Shown: piece after piece, positions 9,801 to 18,370 of the stretch
How the letters are laid out: each line of letters starts with the position of its first letter
Numbering within the stretch: the first letter of the stretch is position 1
Assembly: GCF_014898075.1 (NCBI RefSeq)
Contig: NZ_CP062976.1
Span: forward strand, 1,736,001-1,800,000
Source of the DNA: Neisseria yangbaofengii
GTDB taxonomy: Bacteria > Pseudomonadota > Gammaproteobacteria > Burkholderiales > Neisseriaceae
Reading direction: 5' to 3'
Length of the DNA: 64,000 bases
Notes under the pieces: generated by a model
The model's input: only the letters and a program-made list of their open reading frames with translations
Databases searched by the model: none
What the model was told of the DNA's origin: nothing
Translations under genes and position numbers: made by a program

Positions 9801-10551
9801 GAGCGAGCACACCCAAATCCGTTTCCGCGACATCGTAGCGCAACCGCGCAAAATTGTATCCTCCCCGATTTGGTCGGGCGTGGAAAGCGAAGAAGTCTGC
9901 TACAACGCCGGTTATACCAATGTGCACGAACTGATTCCGTGGCGCACCATTACCGGCCGCCAACAGTTCTACCAAGACCACCATTGGATGCGTGCGTTCG
10001 GCGAGCATTTGTGCGTATACAAACCGCCGGTGGATTTCAAAACCACGCAAAAACTATTGGGCAAATACCCTAACGGCAATCCGGAAATCACGCTTAATTT
10101 CCTGACGCCGCACCAAAAATGGGGTATCCACTCCACCTATTCGGAAAACATCCGTATGCTGACGCTCTCGCGCGGCGGCCCGCATGTTTGGGTATCGGAA
10201 ATCGATGCCAAGCGCGCCGGTTTGGTGGATAACGACTGGGTAGAAGTGTTCAACGCCAACGGCACCATTGCCTGCCGCGTGGTAGTGAGCCAGCGGATTC
10301 CGGAAACCATGATTCTGATGTATCACGCGCAGGAAAAAATCGTACACACGCCTGCGGGCGAAATATCGAAAAAACGCGGCGGCATCCACAATTCCGTGAC
10401 CCGTACCGTGTTGAAACCGACCCACATGATCGGCGGTTACGCCCAACAAGCTTACGGTTTCAACTACTACGGTACGGTCGGTTCCAACCGCGACGAATGG
10501 GTGATTGTACGCAAGATGAACAAAGTGGATTGGATGGACGATCCGGCCTGA
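6880..10551 (+). CDS. narG: Respiratory nitrate reductase alpha subunit
   Basis: The 1223-residue catalytic subunit of the membrane-bound, cytoplasm-facing nitrate reductase, reducing nitrate to nitrite at a Mo-bis-MGD centre. The FS0 [4Fe-4S] ligands are in the same positions as in E. coli NarG: H50, C54 and C58 in [10 protein letters not shown], and C93 in RGCPRGAS. The molybdenum-ligand Asp is present as D222 in [20 protein letters not shown]. The N-terminus ([11 protein letters not shown]) aligns closely with E. coli, which fixes the start, and GAGG lies about 10 bases upstream. There is no Tat signal. In-frame uptake sequences encode LSDGL near residue 388 and KPSE/PSE elsewhere. First gene of narGHJI. 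Confidence 0.97.
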   Translation: [1223 protein letters not shown]

Positions 10552-10627
10552 GTTCCAGACGGCCTGAAATAAAGCATCAAGGCCGTCTGACAACACTTCC
10601 CGCAAGCAGACATACCCATAAAAAATC

Positions 10628-10660
10628 TTTCAGATGGCCTCTGAAAAAGGCCGTCTGAAA
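10628..10660. repeat. Imperfect uptake-sequence inverted repeat between narG and narH
   Basis: TTTCAGATGGCCT pairs with AGGCCGTCTGAAA with one wobble pair. Another uptake sequence lies at about 10581. No T-run follows, so read-through into narH is expected. It may instead act as an mRNA processing or stability element. Confidence 0.5.
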
Positions 10661-10683
10661 CACAAAACACAAGGAACACCATT

Positions 10684-12240
10684 ATGAAAATCCGAGCGCA
10701 AATCGGCATGGTTCTGAACCTCGACAAATGTATCGGCTGCCACACCTGCTCCGTGACCTGTAAAAATGTATGGACGGCACGCGACGGCGTCGAATACGCA
10801 TGGTTCAACAACGTGGAAACCAAGCCCGGTATCGGCTTTCCGAAAAATTGGGAAGACCAGGAAAAATGGAACGGCGGCTGGGTGCGCAAACCCGACGGCA
10901 AACTGGTACCGAAACAAGGCGGCAAGCTGAAGATTCTGGCCAATATTTTCGCTAACCCGAACATGCCGCAAATCGACGACTACTACGAGCCGTTCACCTA
11001 TGACTACGAGCATCTGCAAAATGCGCCGAAAATGAAAACACCGCCGACCGCGCGCCCTGTTTCGGTATTGACCGGCAAAAAAATGGACAAAGTCGAATGG
11101 GGGCCGAACTGGGAAGACGACTTGGGCGGCGAATTTGAAAAACGCGCCAAAGACGTATTATTCGAAGGTATTCAAAAAGACATGCACGCCGCATTCGAGC
11201 AGACCTTCATGATGTATCTGCCGCGCCTGTGCGAACACTGCCTGAACCCGACCTGCGTGGCATCCTGTCCTTCCGGCAGCATCTACAAGCGCGAAGACGA
11301 CGGCATCGTGTTGATCGACCAAGATAAATGCCGCGGCTGGCGCATGTGTGTCTCCGGCTGCCCGTACAAAAAAATCTACTACAACTGGACCAGCGGCAAA
11401 GCGGAAAAATGCACCTTCTGCTACCCGCGCATCGAAAACGGCCAACCGACCGTGTGCTCGGAAAGCTGCGTCGGCCGTATCCGCTATTTGGGCGTGCTGC
11501 TGTATGACGCCGATAAAATCGAACAAGCCGCCTCAGTAGAAAATCCGCAAGATTTGTATGAATCGCAATTGGGCGTGTTCCTGAATCCGAACGATCCTGA
11601 AGTGCAACGCCAAGCATTGGAACAAGGCATAAGCCAAAGTTGGCTCGATGCGGCCAAACGCTCGCCTGTGTACAAAATGGCGATGGAATGGAAAATTGCC
11701 TTCCCGCTGCACCCCGAATACCGTACGCTGCCGATGGTTTGGTATGTGCCGCCTTTGTCGCCGATTCAATCTGCCATTGAAAACGGTTTGGTCGGCGAAA
11801 ACGGCATCATTCCGAGCGTGGACGAAATGCGTATTCCGCTGCGTTATCTGGCCAACCTGCTCACCGCGGGCAAAATCGAACCGATTAAAGACGCGCTCGA
11901 ACGCATGATTGCCATGCGCCGCTTCAAACGCGGCCAAGTGGTGCACGGCGAAACGCTGGAGCAAACCTTAGACGGCACCGGCCTGACCCCTGCGCAAGTG
12001 GAAGAAATGTATCAAGTGATGGCGATTGCCAACTATGAAGACCGCTTCGTGATTCCGACCAGCCATAAAGAAATGGTGGAAGAAACCTTCAACGAAAAAG
12101 GCTGCGGCTTCACTTTCGGCAACGGTTGTTCGGGCGGCGAAAGTAACGAAAGCCTGTTCGGCAAACGCAAAGCTGCACCGATTGTGTTCCACGGTTTGCG
12201 TAAGGACGCCGGGAAAAACCGCGAAGAAGGAGTGCACTGA
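10684..12240 (+). CDS. narH: Respiratory nitrate reductase beta subunit
   Basis: A 518-residue iron-sulfur subunit carrying electrons from NarI haem to NarG. Four Cys clusters are visible: CIGCHTCSVTC (16-26), CEHCLNPTCVASCP, CRGWRMCVSGCP, where Trp replaces a Cys as in the [3Fe-4S] site of E. coli NarH, and CTFCYPRIE...CSESC. The length is typical. AAGGAACACC precedes the ATG. The stop and the narJ start overlap (TGATG). Confidence 0.97.
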   Translation: MKIRAQIGMVLNLDKCIGCHTCSVTCKNVWTARDGVEYAWFNNVETKPGIGFPKNWEDQEKWNGGWVRKPDGKLVPKQGGKLKILANIFANPNMPQIDDYYEPFTYDYEHLQNAPKMKTPPTARPVSVLTGKKMDKVEWGPNWEDDLGGEFEKRAKDVLFEGIQKDMHAAFEQTFMMYLPRLCEHCLNPTCVASCPSGSIYKREDDGIVLIDQDKCRGWRMCVSGCPYKKIYYNWTSGKAEKCTFCYPRIENGQPTVCSESCVGRIRYLGVLLYDADKIEQAASVENPQDLYESQLGVFLNPNDPEVQRQALEQGISQSWLDAAKRSPVYKMAMEWKIAFPLHPEYRTLPMVWYVPPLSPIQSAIENGLVGENGIIPSVDEMRIPLRYLANLLTAGKIEPIKDALERMIAMRRFKRGQVVHGETLEQTLDGTGLTPAQVEEMYQVMAIANYEDRFVIPTSHKEMVEETFNEKGCGFTFGNGCSGGESNESLFGKRKAAPIVFHGLRKDAGKNREEGVH

Positions 12241-12899
12241 TGAGCAACCCTTTGGTTTACAAGTGGCTTTCGGCCTTGATGTGTTACCCCGAGCAAGCAC
12301 TGATTGACGCGATGCCCGAGTTTCAGACGGCCTTAAACGAATGGCCTGAATTCAATCCGAAGCGCGAAGCATTACAAGCCTTTTTGGATTATCTGGGCAA
12401 CACATCTTTGCGCGAACTACAGGAATATTATGTGCTGAATTTCGACCGTAACCGCCATCAGTCGCTGTACCTCTTCGAACATGTCTATGGCGAAGACCGC
12501 GATCGCGGCAGTGCAATGGTGGATTTAATCGAGGAATACCGCCGCCACGGCTTTGAGTTGGGCGACGAAGAATTGCCGGATTATCTGCCTGCGGTGTTGG
12601 AATTCCTGTCGTTTATTCCCGAAGCAGAAGCGCAAAAAATCCTCGGCGATGCGGTACATGTGATTGCGCATATTGCCGGCAAACTCGAAGCCGCCGGATC
12701 GCCTTATGCCGCGCTGCTGCAAGCCGCGGTGACGCTGACGCCGGTCGAGCCGAAAGCCTTAATCGAGCCGCCGGTGCGCGACATGGACGAAGCTATGGAA
12801 ATGTTCGGCCCCGACATGGCAGGCATTGAGCCTTTACTGAAACCGACCGTCGAAACCGTACGGTTTTACCCCAAGGGCAGCCTTGGCGCTCGCTCTTAA
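12240..12899 (+). CDS. narJ: Nitrate reductase assembly chaperone
   Basis: The 219-residue TorD/NarJ-family chaperone binds apo-NarG and is needed for insertion of the molybdenum cofactor and FS0 before membrane docking. Family features are the N-terminal LVYKWLSALMCYPE and the central YYVLNFDRNRHQSLYLFEHVYGEDRDRG. The start overlaps the narH stop by one base, so expression is coupled. An in-frame uptake sequence near residue 25 encodes FQTAL. Confidence 0.94.
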   Translation: MSNPLVYKWLSALMCYPEQALIDAMPEFQTALNEWPEFNPKREALQAFLDYLGNTSLRELQEYYVLNFDRNRHQSLYLFEHVYGEDRDRGSAMVDLIEEYRRHGFELGDEELPDYLPAVLEFLSFIPEAEAQKILGDAVHVIAHIAGKLEAAGSPYAALLQAAVTLTPVEPKALIEPPVRDMDEAMEMFGPDMAGIEPLLKPTVETVRFYPKGSLGARS

Positions 12900-12912
12900 A
12901 GGAGGATAAATC

Positions 12913-13596
12913 ATGAATACCTTCAATCAATTTTTCTTCGGCATTTACCCGTACATCTGTCTGGCGGTGTTTTTCTTGGGCAGCTTGGTGCGCTTTGACC
13001 GTGAGCAGTATTCGTGGAAAAGCGATTCGAGCCAATTGCTGTTTCACGGCCAATTGCGCTTGGGCAGTATTTTGATGCACGTCGGCATTCTGGCAGTGTT
13101 TTTCGGCCATTTGTTCGGCCTGTTGACCCCTTTGTGGTTTTGGGATGCCATCGGCGTGAGCCACGGCGCAAAACAGGTGTTTGCAATGACAATGGGCGGC
13201 ATATTCGGCGTGATGGCGCTGTTCGGCCTGATTTTGTTGATTCAGCGCCGTTTCAAAATCGACCGCATCAACGCCAACAGCTCTTGGCAGGATAAATTGG
13301 TGTTGCTTTGGCTCTTGATTACCTTGGTATTGGGCTTATGCACCATCTTTGTCAGCATGGGCCATCTCGACGGTCATGAAATGGTGAAACTCATGCACTG
13401 GGCGCAACACATCGTTACCTTCCGCGGTGGTGCGGCGGCCTATCTGGCAGACGTGAATTTTCTCTTTAAGCTGCATATTTTTATGGGCATGACCTTCTTC
13501 TTCATCTTCCCGTTCACCCGCATGGTGCACGTTTGGAGCGGTTTTGCCAGCGTAGCTTATGTCGGACGCGCATGGCAGTTGGTGCGCCGCCGTTAA
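12913..13596 (+). CDS. narI: Respiratory nitrate reductase gamma subunit (cytochrome b)
   Basis: A 227-residue membrane subunit with five hydrophobic helices that oxidises quinol at the periplasmic face through two b haems. Candidate haem ligands are seen as paired His in helix 2 (GSILMHVGILAVFFGHLFG) and in the last helices (LMHWAQHIVTF and KLHIFMGMTF). A very strong Shine-Dalgarno, AAAGGAGG, lies 5-6 bases before the ATG, 13 bases after narJ. It completes the NarGHI enzyme. Confidence 0.96.
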   Translation: MNTFNQFFFGIYPYICLAVFFLGSLVRFDREQYSWKSDSSQLLFHGQLRLGSILMHVGILAVFFGHLFGLLTPLWFWDAIGVSHGAKQVFAMTMGGIFGVMALFGLILLIQRRFKIDRINANSSWQDKLVLLWLLITLVLGLCTIFVSMGHLDGHEMVKLMHWAQHIVTFRGGAAAYLADVNFLFKLHIFMGMTFFFIFPFTRMVHVWSGFASVAYVGRAWQLVRRR

Positions 13597-13693
13597 TCCG
13601 GCCTTGCAGACGGCCTTTGTATTGCATGAATCCAAGGCCGTCTGAAAGCCGAATCTGAATTTGTATCAAACCATTAAGAAAGGCAGGGGGACA

Positions 13694-14917
13694 ATGGCCT
13701 CCGAAACGTATAAACGCTATTCCGTACTGATTACCAGCACCTTCGCATTTACCGTCTGCTTCATGATTTGGATGATGATGGCAGTGGTCGGTATTCCGGT
13801 GAAAAAAGAGTTGGGCCTGTCGGAAACCGAATTCGGTATTTTGGCCGCATTGCCCGTGTTATCCGGTTCGCTGATTCGCGTGCCGTTGGGCATTTGGACC
13901 GACCGTTACGGCGGCCGCATTGTGATGTTTGTGCTGATGATGCTGAGCGTGCCGGCAATTTTCCTGATGAAATATGCCGATGCCTACTGGCAGTTTCTGA
14001 TTATCGGCCTGATGATGGGTTTGGCCGGCGGTTCGTTTTCGGTCGGCACGCCTTATGTGGCGCGTTGGTTCCCGAAAGACCGGCAAGGCTTGGCGATGGG
14101 CGTGTTCGGCGCGGGTAATGCCGGTGCCGCCGTCAACAAATTCCTCGCCCCTGCGCTTATTGCTTACGGCACATGGCATTTCGTGCCGACCGTTTATGCG
14201 GCGGTGATGCTGGGTACGGCGGTTTTGTTTTGGTTCACCAGCTACCACGATCCGAAACATTTGGTGCCTTCCAACACCAGCCTGAAAGAGCAATTGCTGC
14301 TGTTGAAAGACCCGGGCGTATTGCGTTACAGCCAATATTATTCGGTGGTATTCGGCGGTTATGTCGGTTTGTCGCTGTGGATGACCAAATACTACATCGA
14401 TGAATACGGCCTGAGCATTCAGACGGCCGCTTTTCTGGCTGCCTGCTTCTCCCTGCCGGGCGGTGTGTTGCGTGCATTGGGCGGTTATCTTTCCGATAAA
14501 TACGGCGCATATAAGGTGACTTGGGGCGTGATGTGGGTATTGTGGGTGTGTTTCTTCATCTTGTCTTACCCGCAAACCGAAATGGTGATTCAGACGGCCA
14601 ACGGCCCGATGAGCATGAGCATAGGCTTGAACGTAACCGTGTTTACCCTGCTGATGTTTGCCGCCGGTATTGCGATGGCGGTAGGTAAAGCATCGGTATT
14701 CAAATTCGTGGCCAGTGACTACCCCGACAATATCGGCGCAGTTTCCGGCGCAGTCGGCTTAGCCGGCGGCATGGGCGGCTTCTTACTGCCGATTATGTTC
14801 GGCGCGCTTTTGGATTTCACCGGTATCCGCTCGACTGCCTTCATGCTGCTTTACGGTACGGTATGTATTTCGCTGATTTGGATGCACTTCTCATTCAAAG
14901 GCAAACGCCACGGATAA
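13694..14917 (+). CDS. narK: NarK-type nitrate/nitrite transporter (NarK1)
   Basis: A 407-residue major facilitator with about 12 hydrophobic segments. It has nitrate-porter features: MMGLAGGSFSVGTPYVARWFP in TM5, and the Gly-rich AGNAGAAVNKFLAP and SGAVGLAGGMGGFLLP, which are the NarK nitrate signatures. I chose ATG 13694 because GGCAGGGGG lies just before it. The open frame extends 11 codons upstream from a TTG with no such site. The first of two tandem NarK genes, likely the nitrate/proton symporter, following narI after an inverted uptake-sequence pair. Confidence 0.92.
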   Translation: MASETYKRYSVLITSTFAFTVCFMIWMMMAVVGIPVKKELGLSETEFGILAALPVLSGSLIRVPLGIWTDRYGGRIVMFVLMMLSVPAIFLMKYADAYWQFLIIGLMMGLAGGSFSVGTPYVARWFPKDRQGLAMGVFGAGNAGAAVNKFLAPALIAYGTWHFVPTVYAAVMLGTAVLFWFTSYHDPKHLVPSNTSLKEQLLLLKDPGVLRYSQYYSVVFGGYVGLSLWMTKYYIDEYGLSIQTAAFLAACFSLPGGVLRALGGYLSDKYGAYKVTWGVMWVLWVCFFILSYPQTEMVIQTANGPMSMSIGLNVTVFTLLMFAAGIAMAVGKASVFKFVASDYPDNIGAVSGAVGLAGGMGGFLLPIMFGALLDFTGIRSTAFMLLYGTVCISLIWMHFSFKGKRHG

Positions 14918-14924
14918 CCCTTCA

Positions 14925-14960
14925 AGGCCGTCTGAAATATTTTTCGGTTTCAGACGGCCT
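14925..14960. repeat. Inverted uptake-sequence pair between narK1 and narK2
   Basis: AGGCCGTCTGAAA and its complement separated by ten bases. No T-run follows on the plus strand, so it is at most a leaky terminator within the nar block. Confidence 0.6.
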
Positions 14961-14989
14961 GCTTGAAGACCATCACAAGGAGTAATGCG

Positions 14990-16372
14990 ATGTCGCGTTT
15001 AATTCAAGACTGGCGGCCGGAAGATTCCGATTTCTGGCAAAACGGCGGCAAGAAAACCGCTTCCCGCAATTTGTGGATTTCCATTCCTGCGCTGATGCTG
15101 GCGTTTGCCATTTGGCAGGTGTGGAGCGTGGCGGTGATTAACCTGCCGTCTATCGGTTTTCAATATAATGAAAACCAACTCTTCTGGCTGGCGGCCATGC
15201 CGGCTTTGTCGGGCGCAACTTTGCGCATTTTTTATTCGTTTTTAGTGCCGATTTTTGGCGGCCGCCGTTGGACGGCGATTTCCACCGCCAGCCTGCTCTT
15301 GCCCGCCATCGGTCTGGGTTTGGCTGTACAAACCCCCGACACCAGCTACACCACCATGCTAATTTTGGCTTTGTTGTGCGGCTTTGGCGGCGGCAATTTC
15401 TCGTCCAGCATGGCCAACATCAGTTTCTTCTACCCGAAAGCGGAAAAAGGCACCGCCATGGGCTTGAACGCCGGTTTGGGCAACTTGGGCGTATCGGTGG
15501 CGCAGTTTCTCGTACCGCTGGTGATTACCGCCGCATTGTTCGGTAGTTTGGGCGGCGAACCGCAAACTTGGGGCAGAGATGGCGTAACCAAACAAATCTG
15601 GCTGCAAAACGCGGGCTTTGTGTGGGTGCCGTTTATTATCTTGTCGGCCATTGCTGCATGGTTCGGCATGAACGATTTGGCCAACGCGAAAGCCGGCTTC
15701 AGAGAGCAGGTAGTGATTTTCAAACGCAAACACAACTGGATTATGTGCATCATTTATTTGGGCACTTTCGGCTCATTTTTGGGCTTTGCCGCCGGTTTCC
15801 CGTTGTTGACCAAAAGCCAGTTTACCGGCGTTGACCCGGTGAAATATGCCTTTATCGGCCCTTTGGTCGGTGCGCTGGTGCGCCCTTTCGGCGGCTGGTT
15901 GTCGGATAAAATCCAAAGCGGCGCAAAAATCACGCAATGGGTATTTGCCGGCATGATTATTGCCGTGTTCGGTGTACTGTTTTTCCTGCCTTCAGACGGC
16001 CACGGCGGTAATTTCTGGGGCTTCTTCGCCTGCTTCTTGGCGCTATTTGCACTCACCGGCATCGGCAATGGCTCAACCTTTATGCAAATTCCGATTATCT
16101 TTCTGATTCAGCAGCAGCGTTTGGCCGAACAAGGCGTCATCAGCCGCGAGCAAGCTTTAATCAACGCAGGCAAAGAAGGCGCGGCCGTAGCCGGTTTTAC
16201 CGGTGCGTTCGCAGCTTACGGCGGCTTTTTCATCCCCAAAAGCTACGGCACATCCATCGCACTCACCGGCAGCGTCAACATGGCTTTATACTGCTTTATC
16301 GCGTTTTACGTTATCTGCCTGTTGCTCAACTGGTGGTATTACACCCGCGCCCGAGCAGAAGTAAAATGTTAA
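14990..16372 (+). CDS. narK2: NarK-type nitrate/nitrite transporter (NarK2)
   Basis: The second NarK paralogue, 460 residues with about 12 hydrophobic helices. Nitrate signatures: GFGGGNFSSSMANISFFYP and NAGLGNLGVSVAQFLVP in the N half, and KEGAAVAGFTGAFAAYGGFF in the C half. It is longer than NarK1 and fits the type-2 (nitrate/nitrite antiporter) branch, which is an inference from class layout. ATG 14990 has AAGGAG seven bases upstream. The frame is open nine codons further but that start lacks such a site. Confidence 0.92.
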   Translation: MSRLIQDWRPEDSDFWQNGGKKTASRNLWISIPALMLAFAIWQVWSVAVINLPSIGFQYNENQLFWLAAMPALSGATLRIFYSFLVPIFGGRRWTAISTASLLLPAIGLGLAVQTPDTSYTTMLILALLCGFGGGNFSSSMANISFFYPKAEKGTAMGLNAGLGNLGVSVAQFLVPLVITAALFGSLGGEPQTWGRDGVTKQIWLQNAGFVWVPFIILSAIAAWFGMNDLANAKAGFREQVVIFKRKHNWIMCIIYLGTFGSFLGFAAGFPLLTKSQFTGVDPVKYAFIGPLVGALVRPFGGWLSDKIQSGAKITQWVFAGMIIAVFGVLFFLPSDGHGGNFWGFFACFLALFALTGIGNGSTFMQIPIIFLIQQQRLAEQGVISREQALINAGKEGAAVAGFTGAFAAYGGFFIPKSYGTSIALTGSVNMALYCFIAFYVICLLLNWWYYTRARAEVKC

Positions 16373-16384
16373 TGCCATGCTGAT

Positions 16385-16414
16385 TTCGGACGTCCTGTGC
16401 ACAGGGCGTCCGAA
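16385..16414 (+). terminator. Hairpin between narK2 and narX
   Basis: A 13-bp stem (16385-16397 with 16402-16414, one G-U pair) around loop TGCA. It is GC-rich but followed by CCTGTTAATAT rather than a T-run. It may attenuate transcription into narXL or protect the narK2 3' end. Confidence 0.6.
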
Positions 16415-16468
16415 CCTGTTAATATAGTCGGATTAAGATGTTAAAAAGTTTGTGATTTGAGTATCAAT

Positions 16469-18370
16469 ATGCTGCTGCCCCAACGCCTTTCCACCCGTTT
16501 GAAACTGTTAACGCTGCTGTGGCTGATTGCCGCCGCAGGTTCAATTGTTTTGACACTGATTTTGTCGTGGCGTTTGGAAGGCGGAGCCGCCGCCATCAAC
16601 GACACCGGCAGCCTGCGCATGCAAACCTACCGTTTGGGTCTGCTGCTCAACAGCCATGCACAGCAATCCGAAATCGATCACTATATCGAAGATTTTGACC
16701 TAACCCTTGCCGACTTAATTAACGGCGTGCCTGAGCGGCCTCTGTTTCTGCCCGACGATGAAGATGTGCAAGCCAATCTGGCTGGCTTGAAACACACTTG
16801 GACCAACGACATCAAACCGTGGTTTCAGACTATTTCGGCCGAACGTTTGGCCTTCGACCGCAGCGAAATCCCGCCCTTTATCCAATCCATCGATACCTTG
16901 GCTAAGTCGGTTGAAATCGTTAACAACCAATATATCAATAAATTACGCATTTTCCAATTGATGCTGCTGTGCATGGTTTGCATAAGCTCAATGATTATGG
17001 TATTCCTGCTTTACCGCTGGATTATCCTGCCGCTCACCCGCCTGCAAAACGGTGTCACGGCGATTCATGATGGGCAATTCGGCAAGCAGGTGCCGATCGA
17101 AAACGTGACAGAATTTGCCGAAGTCGATCACGGCTTCAACCAGATGAGTACCCGTCTGCACAACCTTTACCAAAATTTGGAGCAGCAGGTTGCCGATAAA
17201 ACCCGCGATTTGGCACAAAAAAACCACACCCTGGAAACACTCTATTACTTCAGCCACTTATTAAGCCAAGCGCAGACTGTTGCCGAAGCCGCCGAAGGCT
17301 TCTTAAACAAAATCATGAACATGGTTCCCGCTCAAGCAGGCAGCATCCGCCTGATTGATTTCCAGCGCAAACGCATGGATTTGATTGCACATTCTGGTTT
17401 GCCCGAAAACCTGCAAACCGCCGAAGCCTGCCGCAAACTGGAAGAATGCAGCTGCGGCCGGGCAGTGAACCAATCCGGCCGTCAAACAGTCAACTTCTAC
17501 AAAACACCGCCGCAAAATCACGAAGTGGCCGAACCCTTGTGCAGCCAATCGGGTTTTCACTTTTTACGCGTGTTTAAAATCAGCAGCAACGGCGTAGATT
17601 TAGGCATGATGACGCTGTATTTCAATCATGCCGGCGCAGACAACGGCGATGATCATTTGCTCGAATCGCTGTGCCAACAATTGGGCATCACCGTGAGTAA
17701 TTTACGCTTGGGCATCGAAAACCGCCAATTGGCCGTCTTACAAGAGCGCAATCTGATTGCGCAGGGGCTGCACGACAGTATCGCCCAAACGCTGACCTTT
17801 TTAAACCTGCAAATCCAAATGCTCGACAAAGCCTTGGAAAAATCCGGTTTGAATCAAGATGCCAAGGTCAATGAAAAGCTGCAATTTATCAAAGAAGGTG
17901 TGCAGGAATGCTATGAAGATGTGCGTGAATTACTGTTGAATTTCCGTACCAAAATTACCCATAACGAATTCAATGATGCCGTTGAGCGCTTGATTGCCCG
18001 CTTCCGCCAGCAAACGAAAACCGACACCGTCACCGACTGGCAGGACAATGGTCCTCTGCTGACTGCCGAGCAGCAATTGCAGTTTATCTTTATTTTGCAG
18101 GAAAGTCTGTCGAATATCCGCAAACACGCACAGGCCACGCAGGTAAATGTTTCGTTTCATAATCAAGAGGATTTCGAGATGAAAATCGAAGACAACGGCT
18201 GCGGCTTCGATACTGCCGATTTAAATGATTTTGCCGAAAACGGCCACGTCGGGTTGAATATTATGTATGAACGTGCGCAACGCATCCATGCCGATTTAAA
18301 CGTGGTATCCCGGCCCGGACAAACCACAATTTCACTGCTACTACCGAAAAAAGAAAGAATTTTAGAATGA
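16469..18370 (+). CDS. narX: Nitrate/nitrite sensor histidine kinase
   Basis: A 633-residue kinase with two membrane helices flanking a periplasmic domain. The conserved NarX/NarQ P-box that binds nitrate is present just after helix 1 as NDTGSLRMQTYRL. A HAMP segment follows helix 2. A central GAF-like region contains a Cys cluster, CRKLEECSCG, as in NarX. The HisKA_3 H-box is GLHDSIAQTL, the N-box ESLSNIRKHAQ, and the G boxes DNGCGF and GHVGLNIMYERA. The central Cys cluster favours NarX over NarQ. ATG 16469 is preferred (GAG seven bases upstream). An in-frame TTG lies four codons earlier. Overlaps narL (ATGA). Confidence 0.9.
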   Translation: MLLPQRLSTRLKLLTLLWLIAAAGSIVLTLILSWRLEGGAAAINDTGSLRMQTYRLGLLLNSHAQQSEIDHYIEDFDLTLADLINGVPERPLFLPDDEDVQANLAGLKHTWTNDIKPWFQTISAERLAFDRSEIPPFIQSIDTLAKSVEIVNNQYINKLRIFQLMLLCMVCISSMIMVFLLYRWIILPLTRLQNGVTAIHDGQFGKQVPIENVTEFAEVDHGFNQMSTRLHNLYQNLEQQVADKTRDLAQKNHTLETLYYFSHLLSQAQTVAEAAEGFLNKIMNMVPAQAGSIRLIDFQRKRMDLIAHSGLPENLQTAEACRKLEECSCGRAVNQSGRQTVNFYKTPPQNHEVAEPLCSQSGFHFLRVFKISSNGVDLGMMTLYFNHAGADNGDDHLLESLCQQLGITVSNLRLGIENRQLAVLQERNLIAQGLHDSIAQTLTFLNLQIQMLDKALEKSGLNQDAKVNEKLQFIKEGVQECYEDVRELLLNFRTKITHNEFNDAVERLIARFRQQTKTDTVTDWQDNGPLLTAEQQLQFIFILQESLSNIRKHAQATQVNVSFHNQEDFEMKIEDNGCGFDTADLNDFAENGHVGLNIMYERAQRIHADLNVVSRPGQTTISLLLPKKERILE

